A DNA stretch of 64,000 bases from Enterobacteriaceae bacterium LSJC7 (GTDB lineage Bacteria; Pseudomonadota; Gammaproteobacteria; Enterobacterales; Enterobacteriaceae). The notes under the pieces were generated by a model. The model was not told where the DNA came from and searched no databases. It was given only the letters and a program-made list of their open reading frames with translations. Positions 51,625-61,843 of the stretch are shown one piece after another. The DNA is taken from the NCBI GenBank assembly GCA_000302695.1, contig AMFN01000003.1, positions 310,001 to 374,000 on the forward strand. The letters are read 5' to 3'. Numbering within the stretch: position 1 is the first letter of the stretch; every line of letters begins with the position of its first letter. The translations under genes and the position numbers were made by a program.

Positions 51625-52209
51625 ATGACGGCGGAAGGCCATCTGTTCTTTTCCATCGCCTGTGCGGTATTTGCCAAAAACGCTGAACTGACGCCCGTAC
51701 TGGCCCAGGGCGACTGGTGGCACATTGTGCCTGCGGCCGTACTCACCTGTTTGCTGCCGGATATCGACCATCCGAAATCGTTTCTTGGCCAGCGTATTCC
51801 CTGGATATCGCGCCCGGTAGCACGCATGTTTGGTCACCGGGGCTTCACCCACAGCCTGCTGGCGGTGTTTGCCGGGCTGACGCTGTTTTACCTGAAAATT
51901 CCCGACAGCTGGCTGGTCCCCGCCGATGCAATTCAGGGAATGGTGCTGGGCTATCTGAGCCATATTCTGGCGGATATGCTCACGCCAGCGGGCGTGCCGC
52001 TGCTGTGGCCCTGCCGCTGGCGCTTTCGCTTACCGGTGGTGACCACGCAAAAAGGCAACCATCCTGAGCGCATGGTGTGCATGGCCTTCTTCATTCTTGC
52101 GCTGTGGATGCCGCAAAATGTGCAAAAAAACGATGCCGTTCGCTGGTCCAGTGAGGCTATTTCTCTACTACAACACCGCTTTGAACGCTTTATTGATAAC
52201 CAACGTTAG
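51625..52209 (+). CDS. ydjM: Inner membrane protein YdjM (metal-dependent hydrolase-like, DUF457)
   Basis: The 194-residue membrane protein has conserved His/Asp motifs (LLPDIDHPKSFLGQ, GHRGFTHSLLAVF, GYLSHILADMLTPAGVPLLWP) of the YdjM/LexA-binding hydrolase family. Its activity is not established. ATG 51625 gives the E. coli start MTAEGHLFFS. It is probably SOS-induced. Confidence 0.93.
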   Translation: MTAEGHLFFSIACAVFAKNAELTPVLAQGDWWHIVPAAVLTCLLPDIDHPKSFLGQRIPWISRPVARMFGHRGFTHSLLAVFAGLTLFYLKIPDSWLVPADAIQGMVLGYLSHILADMLTPAGVPLLWPCRWRFRLPVVTTQKGNHPERMVCMAFFILALWMPQNVQKNDAVRWSSEAISLLQHRFERFIDNQR

Positions 52210-52350
52210 CTAAAAAAACCGCCTTTATATCAAAAAACATATAACCAATTACGTTTGAATATAAACGCCCTTGCGTGGGTTCTGATAACCTTGCGCCCAT
52301 AAAGGCTGCTGAATCGAGCAGACCTGATAAAAATGCTCAGGAGATACGGA

Positions 52351-53742
52351 ATGAACTTTCCACTCATTGCGAACATTGTTGTGTTCGTTATTTTGCTACT
52401 GGGACTGGCGCAAATGCGCCACCGCCAATGGAGTCTGGCAAGAAAGGTACTAGTGGGTCTTGGCGTCGGCGTTGTGTTTGGCCTGGCGTTACAGCTTATT
52501 TACGGTGCCGACAACCCGGTTCTCAAAGAATCCCTCTCCTGGTTTAACATTGTCGGTAACGGCTATGTACAGCTGCTGCAAATGATTGTTATGCCGCTGG
52601 TATTCGCCTGTATCCTTAATGCCGTCGCTCGCCTGCACAACGCGTCATCACTCGGTAAAATCAGTGTGCTGACCATCGGTACTTTACTGTTCACCACGCT
52701 TATTGCTGCGCTGGTCGGTGTACTGGTCACCAACCTGTTTGGCCTGACCGCTGAAGGGCTGGTTCAGGGTAGTGCAGAAACCGCGCGCCTGAATGCTATT
52801 GAGTCTAACTACGCCGGTAAAGTTGCCGATCTCTCGGTACCGCAACTCATTTTGTCGTTTATCCCGAAAAACCCGTTTGCCGATCTGACGGGCGCCAGCC
52901 CCACCTCTATTATCAGCGTGGTGATTTTTGCCGCCTTCCTTGGTGTGGCTGCACTGAAGCTGCTTAAAGAGGATGCGCCAAAAGGTGAACGCGTGCTGGT
53001 CGCTATCGACACCCTGCAAAGCTGGGTGATGAAACTGGTGCGTCTGGTAATGCTGCTTACGCCTTACGGCGTGCTGGCGCTGATGACGAAAGTGGTCGCT
53101 GGCTCCAACCTGCATGACATTATCAAGCTTGGCAGTTTTGTCATCGCCTCTTATCTTGGCCTGGCCATTATGTTTGTGGTGCATGCACTGTTGCTGTCTA
53201 TCACTGGCGTCAGCCCGCTCAAATACTTTCGCAAAGTCTGGCCGGTGCTGACCTTTGCTTTTACCAGCCGCTCCAGTGCCGCCAGTATCCCGCTCAACGT
53301 TGAAGCGCAAACTCGCCGTCTGGGTGTACCGGAATCCATCGCCAGCTTCTCAGCCTCCTTTGGCGCCACTATCGGGCAGAACGGCTGCGCTGGTCTGTAC
53401 CCGGCAATGCTGGCCGTCATGGTCGCACCAACCGTCGGTATCAATCCGCTTGATCCGGTCTGGATTGCAACGCTGGTAGGGCTGGTCACTATTAGCTCCG
53501 CAGGTGTGGCGGGCGTCGGCGGCGGTGCCACGTTTGCGGCCTTGATCGTGTTGCCTGCGATGGGTCTGCCGGTCACGCTGGTCGCGCTGCTGATTTCCGT
53601 TGAACCGCTGATTGATATGGGCCGTACTGCCCTGAACGTCAGCGGCTCCATGACAGCGGGCACCGTCACCAGCCAGTTACTGCGACAGACCGATAAAGAA
53701 ATTATGAACAGCGAAGAGGAAGCCGAACTGGCGCACCGCTAA
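52351..53742 (+). CDS. tcyP: Cystine/sulfur-compound symporter TcyP
   Basis: The 463-residue permease of the dicarboxylate/amino acid:cation symporter family (YdjN) has about ten membrane segments, the serine-rich [14 protein letters not shown] motif and the [15 protein letters not shown] motif of the substrate site. E. coli TcyP imports L-cystine. ATG 52351 gives the E. coli length. In E. coli CysB activates it; a site was not identified here. Confidence 0.96.
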   Translation: MNFPLIANIVVFVILLLGLAQMRHRQWSLARKVLVGLGVGVVFGLALQLIYGADNPVLKESLSWFNIVGNGYVQLLQMIVMPLVFACILNAVARLHNASSLGKISVLTIGTLLFTTLIAALVGVLVTNLFGLTAEGLVQGSAETARLNAIESNYAGKVADLSVPQLILSFIPKNPFADLTGASPTSIISVVIFAAFLGVAALKLLKEDAPKGERVLVAIDTLQSWVMKLVRLVMLLTPYGVLALMTKVVAGSNLHDIIKLGSFVIASYLGLAIMFVVHALLLSITGVSPLKYFRKVWPVLTFAFTSRSSAASIPLNVEAQTRRLGVPESIASFSASFGATIGQNGCAGLYPAMLAVMVAPTVGINPLDPVWIATLVGLVTISSAGVAGVGGGATFAALIVLPAMGLPVTLVALLISVEPLIDMGRTALNVSGSMTAGTVTSQLLRQTDKEIMNSEEEAELAHR

Positions 53743-53760
53743 GTGTTCAATCGCATAACA

Positions 53761-53785
53761 GGGGCGCCCACGGGCGCCTTTTTTA
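53761..53785 (+). terminator. tcyP terminator
   Basis: GGCGCCC-AC-GGGCGCC is followed by TTTTTT, 19 bases after the tcyP stop. Confidence 0.88.
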
Positions 53786-53991
53786 TTGCCATTCGTCAGG
53801 CGACAAACCACGCGGAGCAATAAGACAGGCAGATTTAAACCAGCAGCAGCAGTTTCGGATATTTCCAGAAAATGGGTTTCCTGACGGAGCCACAACACGC
53901 GCTGAACAGGCAGTCAGAAAACGTGCAAAGACATACAGAGCCGCTACCGAAGGGAGTTTAACGATGTGAGTTGGCAAGAAATGCCGCTCTG

Positions 53992-54225
53992 TCAGACCTC
54001 TTCCTCCTGACGAACCTGATCGGCCCAACGCTGTGCCGCCTGCGGCATATCAAACCTGGGCGAGCGGCAAAATGCATCTCCCACCAGCACAAATGACACA
54101 AACTTGCCGCGCAGCTGCCACACGTCGCGATAGCCGTCCAGCCGACGCGCATGGTCCGGCGGCGCAGGCTCCACACGCGGGGTATAGCTGATTATCTGGC
54201 GGTTCTGTTGACGTAGAGTTTTCAT
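53992..54225 (-). CDS. cedA: Cell division activator CedA
   Basis: The 77-residue protein matches CedA over its length (MKTLRQQNRQIISYTPRVEP; RDVWQLRGKFVSFVLVGD; AAQRWADQVRQE). E. coli CedA binds DNA and RNA polymerase and counteracts division block after excess replication. The downstream 200 bases (53786-53991) hold no recognised gene; ydjO of E. coli is absent. Confidence 0.93.
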   Translation of the reverse strand: MKTLRQQNRQIISYTPRVEPAPPDHARRLDGYRDVWQLRGKFVSFVLVGDAFCRSPRFDMPQAAQRWADQVRQEEEV

Positions 54226-54356
54226 AATCGCGGCTTGTCGTTTTGTTCCTGACGGGAGAAAACAAATAATAGCGGATTTGCCCCGTGCTCGTCGCGCATA
54301 CCGTGCGTTAACAAAGGGCTTTTACTGCCTGTATCAAGCACTGCCATATCAATGTT

Positions 54357-54363
54357 CTATAGT
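54357..54363 (+). promoter_or_regulatory. Candidate sigma-S type -10 of katE
   Basis: CTATAGT lies 75 bases before katE and resembles the CTATACT -10 preferred by RpoS. katE is RpoS-dependent in E. coli. No clear -35 is visible, as is common for RpoS promoters. Confidence 0.5.
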
Positions 54364-54438
54364 TAGAAGGGTTTTTACCATGTGAGTAAGACGCAACAAC
54401 GACCAGTTTTCAGTTATGAAAAAAAGGAGACGAGTTTA

Positions 54439-56691
54439 ATGTCGAAACACAATAAACACCCAAATTCCGCCCCCGTAACCGACGCACGGGAATCGCAGCC
54501 AGGCCTGGATTCTCTTGCCCCCGCAGATAATTCCCACCGTCCAGAGCCAAAACCCAGCGCGCCAGGCGAACAACCCACTGCGCCCGGTAGCCTGAAAGCG
54601 CCGGATACCCACTCAGAGAAGCTGGACGCGCTGGCGTCATTTCGTAAAGGCAGCGAAAACTTCCCACTGACGACCAACCAGGGGACGCGCATCGCTGATG
54701 ATCAGAACTCACTGCGCGCTGGTACGCGCGGGCCTACGCTGCTGGAAGATTTTATCCTGCGGGAGAAAATTACCCATTTCGACCATGAGCGTATTCCCGA
54801 GCGTATCGTTCACGCCCGCGGCTCGGCGGCGCACGGCGTCTTTCGTCCCTACAAAAGCCTGGCCGATATCACCAAAGCCGCATTTCTCTCAGATCCTAAC
54901 AAAGAAACACCGGTCTTTGTGCGCTTTTCTACCGTTCAGGGCGGTGCCGGCTCTGCCGACACGGTGCGTGATATTCGTGGCTTCGCAACCAAATTCTACA
55001 CCGATGAGGGCATCTTCGATCTGGTTGGCAATAACACCCCCATTTTCTTTTTGCAGGATGCCATGAAGTTCCCGGACTTCGTGCATGCGGTTAAACCGGA
55101 GCCACACTGGGCTATTCCGCAAGGGGCCAGCGCCCACGACACGTTCTGGGACTACGTCTCGCTACAGCCAGAAACGCTGCACAATGTCATGTGGGCTATG
55201 TCTGACCGTGGTCTGCCACGCAGCTACCGCACAATGGAAGGTTTTGGTATTCACACCTTTCGCCTGATCAATGCGCAAGGGAAAGCCACTTTTGTGCGCT
55301 TTCACTGGAAACCGACGGCAGGTAAAGCCTCGCTCCTGTGGGATGAATCGCAAAAGCTCACCGGGCGCGACCCGGATTTTCACCGCCGCGATCTGTGGGA
55401 AGCCATCGAAGCGGGCGATTACCCGGAATTTGAACTGGGGCTGCAATTGATCCCGCAAGAAGACGAATTTAAATTCGACTTCGACCTGCTGGACCCAACG
55501 AAGCTCATTCCCGAAGAGCTGGTGCCGGTACAGCTGGTGGGCAAAATGACCCTCAACCGCAACCCGGATAACTTCTTTGCCGAGAATGAGCAGGTGGCAT
55601 TTCACCCCGGTCATATCGTACCGGGACTCGATTTCACGAACGATCCGCTATTGCAGGGGCGTCTTTTTTCTTACACCGACACCCAAATCAGCCGCCTTGG
55701 TGGACCCAACTTTCACGAAATCCCGATTAACCGGCCCACCTGCCCTTATCACAACTTCCAGCGTGATGGCATGCACCGGATGGATATTGAGACTAACCCG
55801 GCGAACTATGAACCCAACTCCATTAACGACAACTGGCCACGAGAAACCCCGCCTGGGCCACATCGTGGTGGTTTTGAATCGTATCAGGAGCGCATGAACG
55901 GGCATAAAGTTCGCGAGCGCAGCCCCTCCTTCTCGGAATATTATGCACAGCCACGTCTGTTCTGGTTAAGCCAGACCCCCGTCGAGCAGCAGCACATCAT
56001 GGATGCATTCAGCTTTGAGCTCAGTAAAGTCGCGCGTGCCTATATACGCGAACGGGTTGTTGACGAACTCACCCGTATTGACAGCCAACTCGCCCAGGGG
56101 GTGGCGAAGAACCTGGGTATCGAGCTGACTGATGAGCAGCTGAATCGTGCACCTCCTGAAGACGTTAACGGCCTGAAAAAAGACCCGTCCCTGAGCCTGT
56201 ATGCCATACCGAGTGGCACGGTGAAAGGTCGCGTGGTCGCGGTCTTGCTCAACGATAACGTTCGTTCAGCTGACCTGCTGGGCGTGCTCAAAGGACTGAA
56301 GGCCGCAGGCGTGCACGTGAAATTGCTTTACAGCCGAATGGGCGAAACCACCGCCGATGATGGCTCGCACATAACGGCAATGGGCACCTTCAACAATACA
56401 CCGTCGGTTAGCGTTGATGCGGTTATCGTCCCCTGCGGTGATATTGCCTCCATTATTGATAACGGCGATGCTGTCTATTATCTACTTGAGGCATGGAAGC
56501 ACCTTAAAGTGGTCGGCTTGCTTGGCGATGCTCGCCAGTTTCGCCAGAAACTGAGCGCAGACAGCACTACCGATGCCGGGCTAATCGAAGCCGACAATAC
56601 CCACGGCAGCTTTATGGATGAATTTTTACAGCATTTAGCCGCACACCGCGTCTGGTCGCGTGAAGGGAAAATCAGTAGCCTGCCAGCCTGA
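54439..56691 (+). CDS. katE: Catalase HPII
   Basis: This 750-residue large-subunit monofunctional catalase breaks down hydrogen peroxide in stationary phase. It has an extended N-terminal arm, the catalytic His in [11 protein letters not shown] (about 125), Asn in the [12 protein letters not shown] strand, the heme-ligand Tyr in [18 protein letters not shown], and a C-terminal flavodoxin-like domain ([18 protein letters not shown]). ATG 54439 follows AAGGAG; the frame is open upstream to 54382 but without similarity. Confidence 0.97.
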   Translation: MSKHNKHPNSAPVTDARESQPGLDSLAPADNSHRPEPKPSAPGEQPTAPGSLKAPDTHSEKLDALASFRKGSENFPLTTNQGTRIADDQNSLRAGTRGPTLLEDFILREKITHFDHERIPERIVHARGSAAHGVFRPYKSLADITKAAFLSDPNKETPVFVRFSTVQGGAGSADTVRDIRGFATKFYTDEGIFDLVGNNTPIFFLQDAMKFPDFVHAVKPEPHWAIPQGASAHDTFWDYVSLQPETLHNVMWAMSDRGLPRSYRTMEGFGIHTFRLINAQGKATFVRFHWKPTAGKASLLWDESQKLTGRDPDFHRRDLWEAIEAGDYPEFELGLQLIPQEDEFKFDFDLLDPTKLIPEELVPVQLVGKMTLNRNPDNFFAENEQVAFHPGHIVPGLDFTNDPLLQGRLFSYTDTQISRLGGPNFHEIPINRPTCPYHNFQRDGMHRMDIETNPANYEPNSINDNWPRETPPGPHRGGFESYQERMNGHKVRERSPSFSEYYAQPRLFWLSQTPVEQQHIMDAFSFELSKVARAYIRERVVDELTRIDSQLAQGVAKNLGIELTDEQLNRAPPEDVNGLKKDPSLSLYAIPSGTVKGRVVAVLLNDNVRSADLLGVLKGLKAAGVHVKLLYSRMGETTADDGSHITAMGTFNNTPSVSVDAVIVPCGDIASIIDNGDAVYYLLEAWKHLKVVGLLGDARQFRQKLSADSTTDAGLIEADNTHGSFMDEFLQHLAAHRVWSREGKISSLPA

Positions 56692-56710
56692 CGATTCATC
56701 AATATAACTA

Positions 56711-56734
56711 CACCGGCCGCAGGGCCGGTGTTTT
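56711..56734 (+). terminator. katE terminator
   Basis: CACCGGCC-GCAG-GGCCGGTG is followed by TTTT, 19 bases after katE. Confidence 0.88.
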
Positions 56735-56830
56735 ATTTCCGTTAATGAAAATGTGCGCGTGTTTACGACATCCCCTGCCGTTCCCGATATACTCACAATG
56801 CAATGGATGACAATACCTCAAGGAAACTCT

Positions 56831-57352
56831 ATGAAAAAACTGACTCTGTGTGCTGCTGCGCTGGCTTTTCTTCTTGTTGGTTGTGACGGGCAAAATACCG
56901 CCAACAGTACGTCTGGCGGTAACTTCACCGCCAAACAAGAAACGCTCTCCTCTGCCAACGCGGCTGACATTAAAGCCGATCTGGCCCAGTTTAATGATGT
57001 TATCAACAGCACCAACAGCGAAGCCGCCAGCATGCGCGATGAGCTAATGAAGGCCAACAGTAACAATGATAAAAATGCCGCTACAGAGGTACTGAAAAAA
57101 TCACAGAACTTACAGCAAAGCACCAACGCCAAACTCATCGCGCTGACGCTTAAAAGCCAGGAAGTCCAGGGCCTGCGCCTGAAAATTGTCGAAGGGAATA
57201 TGAAAGCTATTGCCATGGCGAAAATTGCCAGCAAAGACACGCTTTCTGAGGCCGACAGAAAAGAACTGGGCGAACTGGGTAAACAGTCTGTCGTTTTACA
57301 AATGCAGGCGGGTACGCAGCTCAATGAGCTGAACAGCCAATACAGCAAGTAA
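56831..57352 (+). CDS. Putative lipoprotein of unknown function
   Basis: The 173-residue product begins MKKLTLCAAALAFLLVGCDGQ, a lipoprotein signal with lipobox LLVGC; Asp after Cys would favour retention in the inner membrane by the +2 rule. The rest is polar and predicted helical, with heptad-like runs (KADLAQFNDVINSTNSEA, KLIALTLKSQEVQGLRLKIV) suggesting a coiled coil. AGGAAA lies before the ATG at 56831; the longer frame is not used. E. coli has no equivalent between katE and osmE. Function not recognised. Confidence 0.75.
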   Translation: MKKLTLCAAALAFLLVGCDGQNTANSTSGGNFTAKQETLSSANAADIKADLAQFNDVINSTNSEAASMRDELMKANSNNDKNAATEVLKKSQNLQQSTNAKLIALTLKSQEVQGLRLKIVEGNMKAIAMAKIASKDTLSEADRKELGELGKQSVVLQMQAGTQLNELNSQYSK

Positions 57353-57384
57353 CATGCTGTAAAGTAGTCCATGTCATTGACGCC

Positions 57385-57422
57385 AGGAACCCATTGCCTC
57401 TTCCATCGGGTTCCTGTTTTTT
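57385..57422 (+). terminator. Terminator of the lipoprotein gene
   Basis: AGGAACCC and GGGTTCCT form an 8-bp stem around a 15-base loop, followed by GTTTTTTGG, 33 bases after the stop. Confidence 0.8.
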
Positions 57423-58490
57423 GGGTATAGCGTGCCCTATTTTCTTAATGGCGCATAAAATGACGTGATGTCTCATGCCAACCTGAGCGCATTCTTCATA
57501 TTCATTGTCCAAACGCCGTGATGATATATGTCGAATATGTCCGCAAAAAATATCATTAGCGCTATAAAATCATACGCCTGTCGTATTATCTGCCTGTTGA
57601 TACTGGCACGTAAAAAGCCTGCCTGAGCCTGCATCAACCCTCGTCTCTTTCCATATTATAAAAAAGTCACCCAGAAGCCGAGAAAATAAACAACAATATC
57701 ATTAGTCCCTTTCAGAAAAAGACGCAATAAATACCAGACACAACGTTATCAATGCCAATACCCAGGGAGTATTTATTCGCTCGCAATAAAGCACCATAAA
57801 CACCGATTAAATCATCAGAGGAAGCCAATGAAAAAACAATACAAAAACAGCAGGATAAAAATCATATTAAAATGAACATTCTTACTCAAAAAAAAACCTG
57901 TTTTCCCGAGTCAGGGAAGCGATAAACGATACCGTTAAAAATCATAATCATGGCAACGCAAACCAAAAAATCAATGGCAATAAGCACCAAAAACAAAAGA
58001 AAAAACAACAAAAAAAACCACCAATATACTAATTATAAAAATTAATTCATTAAGAGCAACCAGCAGTCATATTTTACTAATTGGCCAGATAACACCTTAT
58101 AAATCAATAACCACTTAAGAAACCGCCCTACAGCCCCCCTTGACACACCCAGTAAAATCCTTAGAAAATGATGGCGTAATCCAGGTAAACCCTGAGATGG
58201 ATAATGTAAATAAGGGGTGCCTTGCTGCGGAGATCAGGGAAATGATGAAATCTTCAACGGCATAAAACGCCACGCCAACTTTACTACGACGTTATATATC
58301 AAGGTCCTGATAATGTTGTGATACTGAAACAGTACACCTGTAATAAATAAGTCAGTTAACACTTTCCCAAGGATGGTTAAATCTGGCTTATTCGCCTGTT
58401 GCTGCCCGTACCTTGCTGGCCAGCAATACACGGTAATACTGGACAGGTTATTCAGTCTGCCTTTAACGCAAGAATACAGGTTCAGCAAAA
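57423..58490. other. Very AT-rich non-coding region upstream of tpsA
   Basis: The composition drops sharply compared with both flanks; 57640-58080 is full of A runs. No protein of recognisable family is encoded. One 15-codon frame at 57828-57875 (MKKQYKNSRIKIILK) has AGAGGAAG in front. A 145-base stretch near 58119-58263 is more balanced and open in one frame but matches nothing I know. The region looks like acquired DNA with regulatory potential (H-NS target). Confidence 0.6.
57828..57875 (+). CDS. Possible 15-residue peptide
   Basis: ATG 57828 is preceded by AGAGGAAGCCA, a good ribosome site, and reads MKKQYKNSRIKIILK before TGA. The basic, hydrophobic-ended peptide is unlike known leader peptides. 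In AT-rich DNA such a frame can arise by chance. Confidence 0.2.
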   Translation: MKKQYKNSRIKIILK

Positions 58491-58513
58491 GAGAGCCTTT
58501 ATCTCAGGCTCTC
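58491..58513 (+). promoter_or_regulatory. Hairpin in the tpsA leader
   Basis: GAGAGCCT-TTATCTC-AGGCTCTC forms a perfect 8-bp stem 55 bases before the tpsA ATG, without a T run. It may influence mRNA stability or translation. Confidence 0.5.
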
Positions 58514-58567
58514 GTGACTGTCCCTACCAATAACCAGGAAGTACCTATCAATAAAGCAGAGGATATA

Positions 58568-61114
58568 ATGGAAAAACGTCAATATCAGCACGGATTAGCA
58601 AAATTCAATCCGATTGTTACCGCTATTTTATTAACACTGCCAGTCGTTTCTCAGGCAGCCGATCTGAGTATTAAAAATGTCACTACCGGCGTGGTCAATG
58701 GTGTACCGGTTGTGAATATTACTGGCGCTAACGCTAACGGCATTTCCCATAACGTTTATGACAAACTGAATGTGGGCAAAGAAGGTCTGGTTTTCAATAA
58801 CAGCAAAGATGGCGCGAACACTCAACTGGCCGGCCAGATTGCCGGTAACAACAACCTCGCCAACGGTACTGCCAAAGTTATTCTTAATGAAGTGACCTCT
58901 AAAAATAAAAGTGCGCTCAACGGCATGATGGAAGTTGCTGGGGATAAAGCGCACCTGATTATCGCCAACCCGAACGGTATTACGTGTGAAGGCTGTGGCT
59001 TTATCAATACCGATAAAGTCACGATGACCACCGGCAAGCCGGACATGCAAAACGGCGAACTGAAAGGCTACTCAGTCAGTGCTGGAAGCATCACCACTAA
59101 CGGTCTGACCAGTGACTCACCGACCAATATTCTGGCACGCTCGGTGGTAATTGAGGGTGATATCAACAGTCGTTCCGATGTAACGGTGATTGCCGGTAAT
59201 AACTACATCAACGCAGACGGCCAGGTCACCGGAACCGTCAAAACCGGCATCCTGAGCAAACCAACCTACGGCATTGATGTGGCGAAATTAGGTGGTATGT
59301 ATGCCAACAAAATTAATCTGATTAGCACCGAAAGCGGTGTGGGCGTTCGCAACCGTGGGAAAATCATGGCGGCCGACGGCGGTATTCAGATTGACAGCAA
59401 TGGCCGTTTGCTTAATAGCGGCGCTACGCTTCAGGCCACTGGCAATATTGCTATTAAAACCAATAATACGCTGGAAAACGAAACCGGTCTGATTGCCAGC
59501 GACAAAGCAATCTCCATTAATACCAACAAAAACACCATCAGCAACATTAACTCCGGCAAGATAACCAGCGGCTCTGACATCGCTATTAGCAGCGGAAAGT
59601 TCAATAACTCACAAGGTAAGGTCGCCGCTACCAATTCTGTTGCTATCGATACCAATGGCAATAGCCTGAATAATACCGGTAAAAGTACTGATGCGGGTAT
59701 CAGTGCTGGTGCAGTCTTCCTGAAAACAGGTGAGCTTAATAACAGCGGTGGTCAGATAACGGGTTACTATGTTGGCACCACCTCTACAACGTTTGATAAC
59801 AGCAAGGGCAAGATTGACTCCTGGGGTGATGTGGATATCGCCACCACTAAAGCGCTCGATAACTCAACGGGCCTTATCCGCTCTGCTGACGGCCATGTAA
59901 AAATTGACACTGCCGGCAACACGCTCAATAACGACAACACCAGAACTGCCGATACCATTAGTAAAGATACGCTGGGGATTGTCGCTGGTGCGGGTGGTAT
60001 TCAGATTACCTCTGGCGCCATTAAAAATGAGGGACAAATCGTTTCTTCAGGCGACATCGATATTAACAGTACTGGCAGCATTAAAAGTGTTTCAGGGAAG
60101 ATGCTTTCTGGTAAGAGTATCTCCATTAAAGCCGCCAGCATAACGAACGATAAAGGCTCTATCGTTGCTGAAGATGACGTTAATTTCAATGTAAGCGGCG
60201 CAGTGGAAAACAACATCGGCGCGCTCAACGCTAAAAACGGCACCATGAACATCAAGGCCAAAACGGTTAATAACTATTCGGGTCTGCTGCTCGGTCACGA
60301 TATTAAAATTGATGCAACCGGCGAGGTGAATAACAGCGCGGCACTGATGGTGGCGACTAATGACATCACCATTAAAACAACGGGCACCGTGTTAAGCCAG
60401 TACAGTAATCTTTTCAAAAACATGTACGCCCAGTACTTTGGTATGTCAAGTCAGGAAGGTGGCATGATTGCTAAAGGCTCTGCTAATATTAAAGCCAACC
60501 GCCTTTATACCAACAGCAGCCGCCTGATTGCCGAGAATGGCTCACTGAACCTTGATGCGACTAAGTCATTGTCTAATGATTTTGGTCTTATCTCTGCGGC
60601 GAAAGGCATCACGGTGAATACTGACTCAATGATCAATAACTTCGCGATCATCCACACGGCAGGTGACATCACAATTAATACCGGTTGGCTTGACCAGTTA
60701 GCCAGCGGTTCTGCTGATAAAAACAACGCCGCGGGCGTTATCAGCGCAGGCAATAACCTGACGCTGAATGTCGGCAATGATTTCTCCAACTTTGGCTGGA
60801 TAACAGGCGTTAATAGCACATCCGTCAGCGCGACGGGCACGCTGTATAACCACAACACGATCTATTCACAAAATAACACCAATGTTTACGGGAAAGCAGG
60901 CGTACACAACCACGGCACTATCGTCGGCGATCGTACACTGACGGTGGGCACAACCGGCACGGTTTATAATACCAGTGATATCTTCTCTGAAGGCACAACT
61001 CGTATCAGCGGCAAAACGCTGTACACCACGCTGACGGGTGTGACTGGCGGTAAGCAAGGACTGGAATTAGATGTTAAAACCCGTATGGGCCTTGGTAAGA
61101 CCGTAGGACTTTAA
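58568..61114 (+). CDS. Two-partner-secretion exoprotein (TpsA, filamentous haemagglutinin-like)
   Basis: The 848-residue protein has an N-terminal signal (MEKRQYQHGLAKFNPIVTAI... with cleavage after VVSQA), then a TPS haemagglutination-activity domain to about residue 250, including the diagnostic NPNGITCEGCGFINTDKV. A long run of imperfect beta-helix repeats rich in Asn/Gly/Ser follows (LNNSGGQITG, LDNSTGLIRS, VNNSAALMVA). It ends GLGKTVGL without a CdiA-type VENN motif or toxin domain. This is short for the family. No TpsB transporter gene lies in the window. ATG 58568 follows AGAGGA; the frame is open 65 codons upstream without similarity. Likely role: adhesion (inference). Confidence 0.88.
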   Translation: MEKRQYQHGLAKFNPIVTAILLTLPVVSQAADLSIKNVTTGVVNGVPVVNITGANANGISHNVYDKLNVGKEGLVFNNSKDGANTQLAGQIAGNNNLANGTAKVILNEVTSKNKSALNGMMEVAGDKAHLIIANPNGITCEGCGFINTDKVTMTTGKPDMQNGELKGYSVSAGSITTNGLTSDSPTNILARSVVIEGDINSRSDVTVIAGNNYINADGQVTGTVKTGILSKPTYGIDVAKLGGMYANKINLISTESGVGVRNRGKIMAADGGIQIDSNGRLLNSGATLQATGNIAIKTNNTLENETGLIASDKAISINTNKNTISNINSGKITSGSDIAISSGKFNNSQGKVAATNSVAIDTNGNSLNNTGKSTDAGISAGAVFLKTGELNNSGGQITGYYVGTTSTTFDNSKGKIDSWGDVDIATTKALDNSTGLIRSADGHVKIDTAGNTLNNDNTRTADTISKDTLGIVAGAGGIQITSGAIKNEGQIVSSGDIDINSTGSIKSVSGKMLSGKSISIKAASITNDKGSIVAEDDVNFNVSGAVENNIGALNAKNGTMNIKAKTVNNYSGLLLGHDIKIDATGEVNNSAALMVATNDITIKTTGTVLSQYSNLFKNMYAQYFGMSSQEGGMIAKGSANIKANRLYTNSSRLIAENGSLNLDATKSLSNDFGLISAAKGITVNTDSMINNFAIIHTAGDITINTGWLDQLASGSADKNNAAGVISAGNNLTLNVGNDFSNFGWITGVNSTSVSATGTLYNHNTIYSQNNTNVYGKAGVHNHGTIVGDRTLTVGTTGTVYNTSDIFSEGTTRISGKTLYTTLTGVTGGKQGLELDVKTRMGLGKTVGL

Positions 61115-61194
61115 TTATCTGAACACTGCTGCGTGCCTGTGACTTTCAGGTCGCAGCAGCTCAGTGGTCTGAAAATTGCCTTTGGGCAAACACA

Positions 61195-61225
61195 TAAAAA
61201 AACCGGCTCATTGGCCGGTTTTTTG
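61195..61225. terminator. Terminator between tpsA and osmE, usable from both sides
   Basis: AAAAAACCGGC-TCATTG-GCCGGTTTTTT is symmetrical, with A and T runs on both sides, between the convergent genes. Confidence 0.9.
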
Positions 61226-61241
61226 TCACTCTGGCGACCTG

Positions 61242-61595
61242 CTACTGGAAGACTTTCTTCTGCTGTGTTGCCTGCGGATCGGTGTCGTACTCCGCACAAC
61301 TCTGATAGCCTGAGTTCATTACACGACCCGCATCGTCGAGTGCCACGAAATAGGTTTCAATCTGGTTGCCACGCTGACCCAGAATATAGGTCTGGCACGT
61401 GCCGCGCGCGTGCACCATAGACACTTCAGATGACGGCTGGCCCGCTATCTGGCGCACCTGCTCACGGGTCATGCCCTTTTTGACATCTTTGACAACCGGT
61501 TGCGTAAACTGATCTTTCGTGCGGTCATAAGCCGTACACCCAGCCAGCATTGCGAGAACAGCCGCTGCACCTACAACTCCTGCAAGTTTGTTCAT
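61242..61595 (-). CDS. osmE: Osmotically inducible lipoprotein OsmE
   Basis: The 117-residue lipoprotein has lipobox LAMLAGC and a SmpA/OmlA (BamE-like) domain ([34 protein letters not shown]). OsmE is RpoS-dependent in E. coli; its role is unknown. ATG 61595 follows AAAGAGGATGTAAA; the frame is open to 61736 but without similarity. Confidence 0.94.
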   Translation of the reverse strand: MNKLAGVVGAAAVLAMLAGCTAYDRTKDQFTQPVVKDVKKGMTREQVRQIAGQPSSEVSMVHARGTCQTYILGQRGNQIETYFVALDDAGRVMNSGYQSCAEYDTDPQATQQKKVFQ

Positions 61596-61843
61596 TTTAC
61601 ATCCTCTTTTTATTTCAGCGTGTCGAATAAGCCTGGAATATAAATCAATTTTTTTCAACTTGTTAACGAAGCTTAAGCACGCATAGCAAATACATCTGAC
61701 ACGGTTTTGCCCCATTACGGCGTAAAACCACGTCATCCGCAGCGATGCGGCATCATGTTCGCTTGTCGTTTTTAGTCGGGCAGGTTAATTTTAACTAACT
61801 TTTCGCCCGCCCGCCGCGGGCGCGTTATTTTACGGAGGAGTAC

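Noticed and set aside
57950-58045. 31-codon Lys/Asn-rich frame in the AT-rich region
   Set aside because: No ribosome site; composition follows directly from the A-rich DNA.
58119-58263. Balanced open stretch before tpsA ending in ...EIREMMKSSTA
   Set aside because: Could be a gene remnant, but no start codon with ribosome site and no recognisable family.
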